Assembly (NCBI RefSeq): GCF_029867415.1
Contig: NC_081185.1
Location: forward strand, 31,634,245 to 31,698,244
Direction: 5' to 3'
From: Vicia villosa
Lineage: Eukaryota > Streptophyta > Magnoliopsida > Fabales > Fabaceae
DNA length: 64,000 nucleotides
Shown: positions 22,729 through 33,151 of the stretch, in pieces
Numbering within the stretch: the first letter of the stretch is position 1
Layout of the letters: each line of letters begins with the position of its first letter
The notes under the pieces: model-generated
Told to the model about the DNA's origin: nothing
Seen by the model: only the letters and a program-made list of their open reading frames with translations
Database searches by the model: none
Translations under genes and position numbers: made by a program

Positions 22729-23690
22729 TGTTTACCATGGAAATTGGTAAACAACCGCTGGTCTTCTCAAAGCCTTAAACTAAGGGTTACTTGCAAGATC
22801 GACCAGTTGATCTTGAGACAAGTGCTAAGGTTTTGAAATTGTACTGGTTCTGTCGATGATGTTAGCCTAAGAAACGGTTTTCTAAGACTGAAGGAACAAG
22901 TACAACGGCTTTCCACACGATGTATTAGGTTCGACCGATAGGTAACTCGTGACCGACGGGAACAAACCTAAACGTATTAACTCAACAAATCTGGATATTC
23001 TGACCCTGACCTACTATGGTGACTCGCGACCGACAGGAGGTATTGAATCCAGATTTTGTTCTACACGCAATAAGGAGTAACTGACTCTTTTGTGAACATG
23101 AAAATATAGAACGAATGTTGATCAATGAGTAAAATGTAAGTAAAAGCTTCAAAATACACAATTAAAACATAAAGACTTTGCATTAAAATAATAATGGTGA
23201 TTCACGTACATCAAGACACTTAGCAACTCTTTTTTCCTGAAGTCGGAAATTGGGCAGAGTTTCAGCAAGTAGTTTGAGTGTACCAGCGAACACACCTATT
23301 TTACATCAGAATGACTTATTTATAGTATTTTACAAAGATAATTGCCTTTAGTAATCTACGGCTGGAATCAAAGCTTAAAACAACTGTCTCGTGAGATCTT
23401 TCTGTGCGTTTGGCGCTTACAACGCACGATCTTGTGAAATAACTGCCTATGATATTTAAAATTTGAAACTTCCCGCCTTTGATTTTCTGCGAGCTAACCG
23501 CTCCTGGCTTCGACGCTTACATCTGTCAAGGACGAAATATGATAATTTTCCTAAATATGGAAAACCTCTGTGGTCGACAACTCATGGTTGTTTCGATTGG
23601 TATATCCTTTCGACACACATTTACTTCGACTCTTCTATGCATTTTCTGCCACATAAATCCTTACTTGTAGGAACCTTTCCTTAATTCTTA
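22729..23690 (-). repeat. Family-B-like LTR, minus strand (outer edge uncertain)
   Basis: Read on the minus strand it ends GCGGTTGTTTACC...GGTAAACA at 22729, matching the family B LTR end (GCGGTTGTTTACCGG...TAAACA). A minus-strand TATAAATA at 23317-23324 corresponds to the family B promoter. No primer site or gag follows on the left, so this is a solo or remnant LTR. Length by analogy with family B is about 0.95 kb. No matching 5-bp duplication could be found on the right. Confidence 0.6.
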
Positions 23691-24082
23691 AGACTATCAG
23701 CTGGAACACGTGCCCTTTTATATCTTAAGAATTTTTAGGGTAGAAAAATGCTCCCTAGAGATGCCATTTTCGAATTTCAGTTTGTCGGTTTATGAGATAA
23801 TGGCATCTATGAAAACCTCTATTTCGACCCAAACGTTCCCACTACCTCATAAAGTGGAGCTACTGTTCCATCTTTTCCGTGTCGTCATGCAATCATGCCC
23901 CTTTATCACACTTTTCTGCCTCGAGACGTGGGTCCATTAAATGCTTCATGATGGCCTTTTTATGGCAGTGGTGGACCCTCACGCTGCTGCAGCCATCTAG
24001 CCATACGTGTCCTTTGTTTTGACATGATCTGGCCTTTGGGAAAAACAAACTTTCCCACTTCTTTTCCCCACAACGTACTGGC

Positions 24083-24090
24083 TATAAATA
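24083..24090 (+). promoter_or_regulatory. TATA box upstream of the gene-like ORF
   Basis: TATAAATA within GGCTATAAATAGCC, 113 bp before the ATG at 24196. The interval is CT-rich and leader-like. Confidence 0.5.
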
Positions 24091-24195
24091 GCCTAGCTTC
24101 AAGAACATTTGTTCTTCTTTCGTCTCCTACTACTCTCATCTTCTTCCAATACCTTTACTTTTCTCAAACTCAGAAACAAACTTCTTCACTCATAA

Positions 24196-24552
24196 ATGGC
24201 AAGTACTCAACCACAAACTACCCGGGCCAAAGCTTATGAAATCCGCCATGTTGACGGCAAACCCTACGTCCCAGAGCCACCCTTTTCATACCAGAAAGCG
24301 AAAATCTGGCAATCTCTGGTATTAATCCCTTTCCAACTTGAGGGAAAACCCTTATCTTTCTTAGATCCATTACCTGCTGATGCACCCTCCGATATTTACA
24401 CCACCGATGACGGTGCCTTTTTCCCGACTAGTCAAGAAACCAAACCGTTGATATCTTTTGTGGACCCTATCTCCCTACTTTATTTTGACAGGAATTTCCG
24501 GACGGCTCCACCTTTGGATTGTCCCAAATTTAGTGCTTGGATGGCGCACTTG
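24196..24552 (+). CDS. Truncated ORF resembling a plant-mobile-domain type protein
   Basis: The reading frame starts MASTQPQTTRAKAYEIRHVD, 113 bp downstream of a TATA box. It stays open for 119 codons with balanced composition until 24552, where a minus-strand LTR begins; the remaining open codons to 24705 are read-through into that LTR. The segment LLYFDRNFRTAPPLDCPKFS followed by WMAHLCRYREKW resembles the N-terminal part of plant mobile domain (MAIN-like) proteins, which occur as host genes and as transposon passengers. The domain call is from memory of the family and is tentative. The gene is certainly truncated, with the insertion destroying its C-terminus. Confidence 0.5.
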
Positions 24553-26135
24553 TGTCGCTACCGCGAAAAATGGATCAGAGTCGCCACTAATATATTCATC
24601 CCACCGCGGGAAAGGAATATCAGAAAACCTAACTCAGAACAAGAACAAGGTCTTTCGACCAGAGAACAGGGCACGGGAGTCGGTTACGCAAGGGGAAGGT
24701 GCTAGCACCCCTCACGCCCATCGTACTCGATGGTATCCACCTATGTTTGTTTCTATCTAAAGGGTGTATCTATGTCTAAAACCTAAATGCGAATGCATGC
24801 AAAAGAAATACGGGGAAAAGAAGGAACTATTTACAAGTGTGTTCGCTTAGGCCCCGCGACCCAATGCCTACGTATCCTTTTCAGGAATCAGAACGACCGT
24901 AGTTCGGCTCCATAGTTTCCATTTGTTTTGTGTTTTTTAGTTGAACAGCGGTTAAGGTCACAATCCACGATGCTCGACCTTTGGAGACTTATACGCCTAG
25001 TTTTGGAAAGGACTTAACTTGTTCTTAAGCGCCTAACAAGGCAAAAGAATGAACTTGGGTTTGTGTTTTTTATGTAACTACATGATGAACAAAACCCAAT
25101 ACAAGGTTTCGCACCACTTCGTCACTTTGTTTTAATTCGAGCCTTCATTAAGTGTTTTAAATGTTTTTGGTTGAGTGTTTTTTTTAAGGGGAATTTACTT
25201 TGCGATTAGAATCACATAAAAATGTATAATGATCGAGAAGCAGATTAGGGAATGAATCCCACTCACTTCTATCCCATTATATAATGTTCAAGAAACAGAT
25301 TAGGGAATGAATCCCACTCATTTCTATTCCATTAATTAATGTTTGAGAAACAGATTAGGGAATGAATCCCACTCATTTCTCTCCCATTAAGTAGTGACCG
25401 AGAAACAGATTAGGGAATGAATCCCACTCATTTCTATGCCACTAAGTGATTGAGAAACAGATTAGGGAATGAATCCCACTCATTTCTCTATCACTTTCTT
25501 AATGTGATTCGCCTCTTTATTTATTAGTGTTTTAAAGTTGAAAAGAAAAAGAATGAACAAGGGAACTAACCTATTCTCTAATCTAAGTTATTCTAATCTA
25601 AGTCTAATGGCCCTAAGGTCAAGGATAACTATCCTAACCTATCTCAATTCCTCTTAACAAAGAAGGAAGAGTCTAAGGGAACATGGCAAAAGAATGGAGT
25701 TACAACTCCAACAAGATGAGAAGAGAGGGCAGTAGCAAACCAAGGAAATAAATGTCCTAAATCGAACACAAAAGCATCATGACATCACACGAAAATATCC
25801 ACAAAGAGTTACCAAAGTATCGCATAAATCGTCACTTAACAATTAGCGAACAAACAACCATTAATCGAAACAAAAAGCAAATGAAAACATGATCAAAGCT
25901 TAAAGTCAGTAGCAATTAGTTCATATATAGGTCCAAGACCTTGTACCAATCTATGTTAGTCAATTAACTTGAAACAAACAAAGTTCTAACAAAACTATAC
26001 AAAACTAGGTCAAAACTAGTTAATAGAATTCAAATTAGGAGTGAAGTTAGAAAGATGTAATCAAATGATATGAGTCAGTAGCTAATGACCTCTAAAAGGT
26101 GTCTAAGCAATCATGGAATCAAGTCACAAAGTCTC
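24553..26135 (-). repeat. Truncated Tat/Ogre-type LTR, family C
   Basis: Read on the minus strand the LTR ends CGCGGTAGCGACA at 24553. Near that end are the U5 features shared with families A and D: a GGGTGCTAGCACCTTCCCC block (24688-24706) and a GAACTACG...ATACGTAGGCA hairpin module (24865-24905). The 3' end of the LTR is intact; the 5' part is cut at 26135 by the family A Ogre. It lands inside the gene-like ORF; the left flank is ACTTG (24548-24552). No internal region remains. Confidence 0.72.
25228..25495. repeat. Five tandem repeats of about 55 bp in the family C LTR
   Basis: Five copies of a unit containing CAGATTAGGGAATGAATCCC followed by ACTCATTTCT. Each unit carries a small GGGA-TCCC hairpin. 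The spacing is about 49-57 bp with variable linkers. Confidence 0.9.
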
Positions 26136-26655
26136 TGTTATACCCCAAAATTTGCCCGCATCTTTTTTAAGAAAACTTCAATCTGAAAATTAAGAGTTTC
26201 ATATAAACATGGATTTTTATTTCAAATATCCTAAACATATGAAGTGCTTAAATTTCAGAATTTCTCTTACACAGTAACTTGGCTAACAGTGGAATTTATT
26301 CTTACGCAAACGCCAAATGCTGTTCATTACACCACAAATACTATTTATTTATTTTACAGATAAATAGTACTAACACAGTTCATGCAGGGTTAAATCTTTT
26401 TGCAGGCGCAAAAGCAGGAAACTCACACTGTACTGGTAACAATTGTTTTTGGTTTCCCACTAACTTTTGTACTATATTCCATTATTTTCAAAATCTTTTC
26501 AAATCTCTTCTTTCCAATTCAAATCTCAACTTTATTCTACACATCTCTCTTTTCCCAACGATATCATACACTTTCTTTCAAATCTCACTTCCACTCAAAA
26601 TTTCCATTTGTACGGAATCACATCATTCCCCAACGTCTCTATCATCTTTCCATTC

Positions 26656-26663
26656 TATAAATA
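26656..26663 (+). promoter_or_regulatory. TATA box inside the Ogre LTR
   Basis: TATAAATA exactly 100 bp before the ATG of the small ORF at 26756, with a CT-rich leader between them. Confidence 0.55.
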
Positions 26664-26755
26664 CCTCTCATTCTTCCCACAAATCTCACATCAAATTCTA
26701 ATTCATTTCTCAAATTTCCACTTCATAATCCATTTTCTCTTCTTCCCTAGCAAAA

Positions 26756-26923
26756 ATGGCAAAATGGATAGAAACACTGCTTCTTACAGTCGTCACCATT
26801 GTTACGGTGATCACAACTTTCTTCTGCCTACACAGTCCTGAGGAGTGTGGACCTGCAATGGTTATGCTCCCAATCATCTACATGTTATTGATCATAGCAT
26901 GGTTCATCAACCGTCATTTTTAA
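26756..26923 (+). CDS. Small ORF, predicted 55-residue protein with two membrane segments
   Basis: The ATG lies in a strong plant context (AAAAATGGC) and is the first ATG after a TATA box 100 bp upstream. The product starts MAKWIETLLLTVVTIVTVIT. Residues about 6-24 and 36-50 are strongly hydrophobic, separated by a polar CLHSPEECGP loop with two Cys, and it ends in a basic NRHF tail. It therefore looks like a hairpin membrane protein. The 3' flank is T-rich with polyadenylation-like signals. It sits in the LTR of an Ogre; no such protein is part of the standard Ogre set. It could be a captured small host gene or a chance ORF. No family recognised; the hydrophobic pattern and promoter context are seen, the function is unknown. 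Confidence 0.45.
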   Translation: MAKWIETLLLTVVTIVTVITTFFCLHSPEECGPAMVMLPIIYMLLIIAWFINRHF

Positions 26924-28388
26924 AATTTGTCGTGTTTCTTATTTTCTTAAACGTACCGTCTACTCGTCGTACTGTTCAATAGTATGTAATATTTATGCTG
27001 TCAGTATTAAATGTTGTACTAGTTGTCATAATATTGCTTAATTACTAAGATAATATTTTGTGTATTTTCTGCCAGTCAAATATTTCTATTTCTGTGCATT
27101 AAATAATTTTCAGGTTATTATCGGTAATTTTGCCCGCATACCGTAAATATCAGTTATTTATTATGTTTCTGTTTTCTAACAAGTCATGTAAATAAATTTT
27201 CATGCTTCACACCAAACAAAAACAAAAATAACAACAAAAAAGAAAATTAACTTTGACAGTTGATTTTTCACTTTAACTGCTGCTTCAGTACACGAACAGT
27301 CAGTTGACAGACAAACTGCAGACAGTACAATTCACAGTGATTTGTACAATCAATCAAATCAATCATTCACAATTCAAATTTCCAAGATTTTTGTGTTAGA
27401 AGTCTTCTGAATATCACATGATTAGCAGAAACTCAACACTGCACAAAAATCAGGTACGCTTAACTGCCTCCTATACCGACAGTCCCTAATCAGGGTTTTT
27501 CTTGTTTTAACAGGAGCAACAAGTTTTGAGAGCTCAAATGGATTTCATATACATCCATACATCTCAAAGTACCATCATACAAATTTTCAAACTTCAATTC
27601 ACTCAGACGCACCGTCAGCAGCTCAAACAGTCAACAGACGACCCGTTTGACCAAAAAAGTCAACTGACAGTCAAAAATGAAATTTTTTGTCAAAGTCCAT
27701 ATTTTGTCAAAGGATTCAACATTTGATCATTGGATGATCACAATTCATCAAGGAAAGATCAAAAATCAACAAAACCCTAAGATTCAAAATTAGGGTTTTT
27801 GCCTGAAAAGTCAACTCAACTTTGACTGATCATAACTCTCTCATCCTTCATCCAAAAAATGTCAACCAAAGCTCATTTTGAAGGAAATTCAATTATCTTT
27901 CAAATGCAATTGATCCCATGATCATAGCATTCACCATTTGAAAAATATGGCCAAAGACATTACAGGTCATTTTCAAAGTCAACAAAAAGACACTTTTTTC
28001 AAATGGACACACAAGGAGAACCAAAAATCATTTTGACATGAGACCAAAGACATTGGTTAGAGGACTCTTTGAGGTTTCCAAAAAGTGCAAGATCTCCTTC
28101 ATATGACAAAAATTGAAGGATTTACACCTTGTTGAAGTTGGCTAAATTTTGGGAAAATGCATGAAATCAACATTGCTCAAAAATGTTTTTTTTCCAAAAG
28201 ATGCCAAGTTTTTATGGTCCAAACATCTTTGCCATGTTACTATGGGCCTCCCACGACCAAGACAAAGCCCACATCTATATTATCCATTTTTGACATGATT
28301 TTATCTTATTTTAAGATTAAAATCAAAAGAAAATTGCATGGATAATTGGTGACTTGGTCTCCAAGTATGACTCACCTCCAAAATCTTC

Positions 28389-28488
28389 NNNNNNNNNNNN
28401 NNNNNNNNNNNNNNNNNNNNNNNNNNNNNNNNNNNNNNNNNNNNNNNNNNNNNNNNNNNNNNNNNNNNNNNNNNNNNNNNNNNNNNNN
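28389..28488. other. Assembly gap (100 N)
   Basis: Exactly 100 N, a conventional placeholder, so the true length is unknown. Aligning both sides with the inverted LTR suggests that sequence corresponding to roughly 43175-44700 is missing. Confidence 0.98.
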
Positions 28489-28534
28489 ACTATTGATTAA
28501 ATCTTTTTAATTGATCAATTGATTTTCAAAACGA

Positions 28535-29250
28535 AGTGGGGCCTCTCGAATATTAGAGAGTATAAGACCCCACTCTTTTTTTTCCTTTTACAGTTTTTCT
28601 TTGTACAGAAAAACTTTTTCAAAACAATACTTTTCAAACTGTTTTTAAAACAATAAATCTCACATCTTTTTTTCAAAACCATCCACCCTGTTTTATGAAA
28701 ATAAAACAGGGGCCTCTCGAATATTAGAGAGTATAAGTCCCTTTCGTCTTTCTTTGTACAGTTTTTGTTTTAACAGAAAACTTTTTTCCAAATAAACTTT
28801 CAAACAGTTTTTTTTAACAAACAAATCTTTCAACTCTTTTTCAAACCATCCACCCTGTTTTATGAAAATAAAACAGGGGCTTCTCGAATATTAGAGAGTA
28901 TAAGACCCACTCCTTTTTCTTTTATACAGTTTTTCTTTGTACAGAAAACTTTTTCAAAACAATAACTTTCAAACCGTTTTTTCAAACCTCGCGTCTGTAA
29001 ATAAAACACGATCAACCATGTTTTGTAAATAAAACACGGGCCTCCATGTAGGTATAAGTCCCAAGCCCTTTTGTACATACCCACTCAAGTACATGAAATT
29101 AGGTATTTCATTGTACGCATACCGTTTTGTACATATCTCAATCAACTTGTTTTTAACTTTGAATAACAAATCAAAAATGAAGGTTTTTCTTTAAATCTTC
29201 CCAAAAAATACCATGGGCCTCCATGTAGGTATAAGTCCCAAGCCCTTTTG
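28535..29250 (+). repeat. Repeat block with near-palindromic 18-mers in the Ogre LTR
   Basis: CTCTCGAATATTAGAGAG or a variant recurs at 28543, 28714 and 28881. Each copy is followed by GTATAAG and preceded by an (A)CAGGGGC context, with a period of about 170 bp. A related GGGCCTCCATGTAGGTATAA unit follows at 29039 and 29216. The inverted LTR has two copies of the first unit (near 42938 and 43103). Confidence 0.85.
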
Positions 29251-29629
29251 TAAATACCTGTTTACATAGCTTTGAATAAACTCAAGTGGACCTCTCCCCG
29301 AGTGTGAGTCCCGAGCCCTGTGTATACAAATGGATCATGCTTACAGGTATATTTCCTTCATAAACTCCATTATATACACACACTCTGTCATATATATAAT
29401 TGTTCATACCTGTTCATATTTGTTCATGTACTTGTTCATGTTTGTTCGTACTTGTTCATACTGTGTGTTTGTGTTATATGCTTGTTCAACTTAGTACAAC
29501 ACTAGGTTCCCCATAGCCTCCTATTGGGCTTCGTGCAAAGAATCTCCACTAGTTTAGGTTAGGACATAGAGTATGGTTTCCCGGTGAAATCGCTCTAAGA
29601 GCTCAAACCAACTATACCATGCCTCCCCT

Positions 29630-29800
29630 TGGGCTTTGTACAAACGAGTGACCCTCCCATAGCCTCCTCTTGGGCTTACAATGCAAGGACCCTGGATTGT
29701 CCCTCCCATAGCCTCCTCTTGGGCTTACAATGCAAGGACCCTCGGATAGCCTCCTCTTGGGCTTCGTACAAGGACCCACGGGCTTCTTATAAGCATCCCC
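29630..29800 (+). repeat. Short tandem repeats in the Ogre LTR (CATAGCCTCCTCTTGGGCTT unit)
   Basis: Four imperfect copies of a unit of about 40-50 bp. The same block is inverted at 42055-42240. Open frames on both strands here are products of the repeat periodicity. Confidence 0.85.
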
Positions 29801-29889
29801 AATATCCAAAACAAATACCCTAGGAGATTAGACATTTTTCATCTCTATGCTAGGAGTATCTCTTATATATCATCACAAACAATCAATCA

Positions 29890-30110
29890 ATCAAACTTTT
29901 TTGCCACAAGTCTGGCTAATCAATCAATCTTTTTTGCCACAAGGCTGGCTAATCAATCAAACTGTTTTACCACCGTACTGGATGATTAATCAAAGTTTTT
30001 GTCACAAGGCTGACTTCATTGAAACTTTTGCCACAAGGCTGGCTGATTAATCAAAGTTTTTGTCACAAGGCTGACTTCATTGAAACTTTTGCCACAAGGC
30101 TGGTTAAACA
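29890..30110 (+). repeat. Short tandem repeats in the Ogre LTR (GCCACAAGGCTGGCT unit)
   Basis: About seven imperfect copies of units with TTTTGCCACAAGGCTGGCT or TTTTGTCACAAGGCTGACTT. The matching inverted block is at 41770-41960. Confidence 0.85.
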
Positions 30111-30278
30111 ACAAAAACATCTTTATCATTCTAAGCACCCTAAGTGGCATGGCCCCGGGCTTATAATGAAAAGATTTTCAAACAAAAACAAATAGATGTA
30201 TGTGATGATATAGATTAGATACATCTAGCATTTAGACGACATTTGTCTATTTTCCTTTGCTTCCACTAGCATAAGTGG

Positions 30279-30330
30279 GAACTACGATTGCTCTGACTTT
30301 CTCAACATCCCTTTGAGAATACGTAGGCAC
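30279..30330 (+). other. Conserved hairpin module in the Ogre U5 region
   Basis: GAACTACG, then CTCTGA, then a perfect 7-bp stem TTCTCAA / TTGAGAA, then ATACGTAGGCA. A second diverged copy lies at 30398-30443, an inverted copy at 41551-41601, and a family C copy at 24865-24905. The stem bases differ between copies but still pair, suggesting selection on RNA structure. Confidence 0.6.
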
Positions 30331-30799
30331 AAGGTCGATCCTTGGCGAGCAAAACAAAACAAAAAAAACCATTCAAACCTTAGCACCCGTAGACCCCGAG
30401 CTACAGATGCTCTGATTCCCTCTAGGGGATATGTATGCAGAGGATCGCGATGATCTTTGCGAGCATAATCAAACAAACACCTTAGGTCCCACCTATTTCA
30501 CAAGAACCTCCACCACAACAAGAATGGAATAAAACATAACAAAGAAACCTATAGAGTACTATAGATACGTTGGGTGCTAATACCTTCCCTTCGTATAACC
30601 AACCCTCTTACCCAAAGATCTCTCCCCCCCACTTTTAGGTTATTGCAGCTTTTTTCCTTTTCCTCCTTTGGAAATAATAAAAAGTTTGGTCGGTACAAAA
30701 GAAAAATCATTTTTTTGAGCACTCGAGCCCAAAGAAGGCATCAGGTGTCTCATCCACAAAAAAGAGGAACAAAACGATTTTTCGCCCGCGACAGAAAAA

Positions 30800-30818
30800 T
30801 GGCGACTTCACTGGGGAC
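30800..30818 (+). other. Primer binding site, tRNA-Arg type
   Basis: TGGCGACTTCACTGGGGAC, six bases after the LTR end. It resembles the complement of the plant tRNA-Arg(ACG) 3' end with about three mismatches. Ogre elements are known to use tRNA-Arg. Confidence 0.8.
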
Positions 30819-31626
30819 AAATCTTTTTATTGTTTCCAAAGAAAGGGTTATTTCTATTTGTTATGTATTTTATTCTTGTTACATGTGTGGTTCCTTGGTT
30901 CTGTTACTTGTGTGATTCTGTTACAAGTGATACATTATGGACAAATCCTAACCCGGATTAAGTACACATAAGAATTAGGTGGAGGGTATAGTCATGTATG
31001 GCATACAAGGAGTTCAGTCCTTAAAAAGTCAGCATGAGAATCCTTCCGCTCAGTGGAGGTTCCTTGTTTGTAGTATATGTTTAGCAAGTTCAGTTGCGAA
31101 GACATTATTGCTTTCATTGAACTGTAGAAGCTGAGTTGGCTGTAGAACCCCAACCCATCCTGGCCTTATTAGGACGTGGTGCAGAAACGATCCAGGTGAA
31201 GACTTGGATAGTTGTCATGCGGAGAACCACACTCAGACGAGTTTTTCTTGAGAATATTTCTAGCTCACAAGTTCAGTTGTGCAAGCCGGTAATATCCGAA
31301 AGAAGAATGTAGACTCTGACGTATCAGTAGAACATGTTTTGCAGGTGATAAACCCTAGTACTATCCCATGTTTGGTTCTCTGACCTCATGCTCGTGACGC
31401 TGGACCTTTGAACCTATGTGTACTATGTTTGAATTACCATGTTTGTAGTACCATGTTTGCGTTAGCCATGTTTGAACTACCATGTTTGCTTTACCATGTT
31501 TGAATATGTGGCATCCACGCATCCATGCATTCATACATTCATTAAAAAACCCATCTTTTTCCATAAAAACATGATTTTTCCAAAAAATTTAGAGAATTTT
31601 CTTTGCAAACATTATAGGATTAAGTT
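30819..31626 (+). other. Ogre leader between PBS and ORF1
   Basis: Noncoding leader. ACCCGGATTAAGTACACATAAG-like sequence near 30950 is shared with the family D leader near 57665. A block of six imperfect 15-bp repeats built on ACCATGTTTG lies at about 31428-31508. No ORF of note. Confidence 0.7.
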
Positions 31627-32721
31627 ATGGAGTGGGTAAAAAGGCATACCAAAAAGTATGATTTCAAAATGCCTAATGTGGAAAGGCTGAAAGAGTTAGC
31701 ATCTTCTGTACAAAATCCTTCTGATTTTAGGAAAAGCCATGGAAAGCTTTTGCCTATCTTGAACACTCATGTTGATGAAGGACTTCTCAAAACTCTGGTT
31801 CAGTTTTATGATCCCGTCTACCGGTGTTTTACCTTTCCAGACTATCAGTTGGTACCAACCTTGGAAGAATACGCCGATCTTTTGGGTATTCCTGTGTCTG
31901 ACAAAATACCTTTCAATGGTTTGGAAGCCATTCCTAAGTCACCAGCCATTGCAGCAAGTATCCACTTGAAGAAATCTGAAATAGAAAGTAATTGGACTAC
32001 CAAAGGAAACTTTCCGGGTTTGACTTCGCAGTTTCTAATAAAGAAAGCCTTTGATTTCATTGACACTGGTAGCATGATAGCTTTTGAAGCTGTATTAGCC
32101 TTGCTCATTTATGGGTTGGTTCTGTTTCCCAACGTCAACGACTTTGTTGATATCAATGCCATAAAGATCTTTCTGATTGGAAATCCTGTTCCGACTTTGC
32201 TTGGTGACACGTATTTCTCTATCCATCATAGGAATCGCCAAGGCGGTGGAATCATTGTATGTTGTGCACCTCTTTTGTACAAATGGATTGTTTCACACTT
32301 ACCTAAGTCCCCTATTTTCACGGAAAACCGAGAAGGCTTACGTTGGCCTCGAAGACTTATGTCTCTTGCTAATAATGATATTCATTGGTATACCTTGGCT
32401 CGCTGTGGTACAAAAACCATTGATAGTTGTGGGGAGTTCGCCAACGTACCTCTCATTGGCACACAAGGAGGAATTAACTACAATCCGGTACTAGCCCGAC
32501 GACAACTCGGATATGCAAATTCAGTTAAACCAATTGGTCTCACAGTGGAATGCTACTTTTACCGAGAAGGGGAAGATCCTCAAAGGTTGAAGACAAGAAT
32601 GGTGAAGAGCTTGGTACGACGTCCGAAGAAAAGAAAAAGGTGGGGAAAGAAACTGCATTGCTACAAACGCCTATACCTGCTGGGTAAAGAAAAGAGCAAA
32701 GGAGTTTCAAATGCCTTATGA
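31627..32721 (+). pseudogene. Ogre ORF1, N-terminal and central part
   Basis: The frame encodes 364 residues starting MEWVKRHTKKYDFKMPNVER. Typical segments are FYDPVYRCFTFPDYQLVPTL, EYADLLGIPV and a conserved WPRRLMSLANNDIHWY. This protein precedes gag in Ogre elements and belongs to the plant-specific transposon family related to plant mobile domains (DUF7745 type). Its role is unknown. The native frame is left near 32640-32690: the last codons (after RKRWGKK) are out of frame, and the true continuation is at 32711-33151. The start is 810 bp after the PBS, as usual. Confidence 0.85.
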
Positions 32722-33151
32722 TTATGAAAAACCCATGTTCCCTGTGGTGTCTCAACTACCCAACATTCCCATTGACACTACGGAAGAATACCAAGAGATT
32801 TTAGCCAAGATGAGGTTAGAAAAAGACGCTTGGGAAGAAAAGTTTCGTAAAACTGATGAGGAAAATAGAAAGTTGAAGAAAAGAGTGAAAGATCACGAAG
32901 AAACTCTCTATTATCAAGATGGATGGCTCATGAGCAAAGATGAGAAGATTCGTCGGAAAGATGCCGCAATCAGAAGATACATCAAAGAAAGCAAGAAGAA
33001 TCTTGAAGCCTCGACAAGCAACGCTCCGACTCCTGATGATTGGAAGAATGTTGTCGACAAACTGAGAGCTGAAAAGGCCGAGTTGAAAGCTTACTATGGG
33101 AAAGAAATCATGAAGCTCAAAGCTGCACAATGCATTTGGTTCTTCATCTGA
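32682..33151 (+). pseudogene. Ogre ORF1, C-terminal coiled-coil part
   Basis: This is the continuation of ORF1 in another frame, entering at WVKKRAKEFQMPYDY and running through IDTTEEYQEILAKMRLEK. A long charged helix (residues rich in E, K and R, about 32800-33110) predicts a coiled coil. In an intact Ogre this is fused to the preceding segment; the frameshift makes it a pseudogene. Confidence 0.8.

Larger units (their letters stand above)
26136..30793 (+). repeat. 5' LTR of the family A Ogre, with an assembly gap
   Basis: It starts TGTTATACCCCAAAATTTGC and ends CGCCCGCGACA, seven bases before the PBS. Visible length is 4.66 kb including 100 N. The right half (28489-30793) is reverse-complementary to 41082-43174, apart from one fewer repeat unit there. 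The 5' 1.3 kb differs from the inverted copy, suggesting subfamilies with different U3 regions. It holds a TATA box, a small ORF, several tandem repeat blocks and two copies of a hairpin module. Confidence 0.87.

Noticed and set aside
26279..26841. Three overlapping plus-strand ORFs around the LTR promoter
   Set aside because: Ser/Phe/His-rich shadows of a CT-rich leader; they begin before the TATA box, unlike the small ORF at 26756.
29612..29823. Overlapping ORFs on both strands with Pro/Ser repeats (also 42029-42240)
   Set aside because: Produced by the tandem repeats of the Ogre LTR; no start context or domain.
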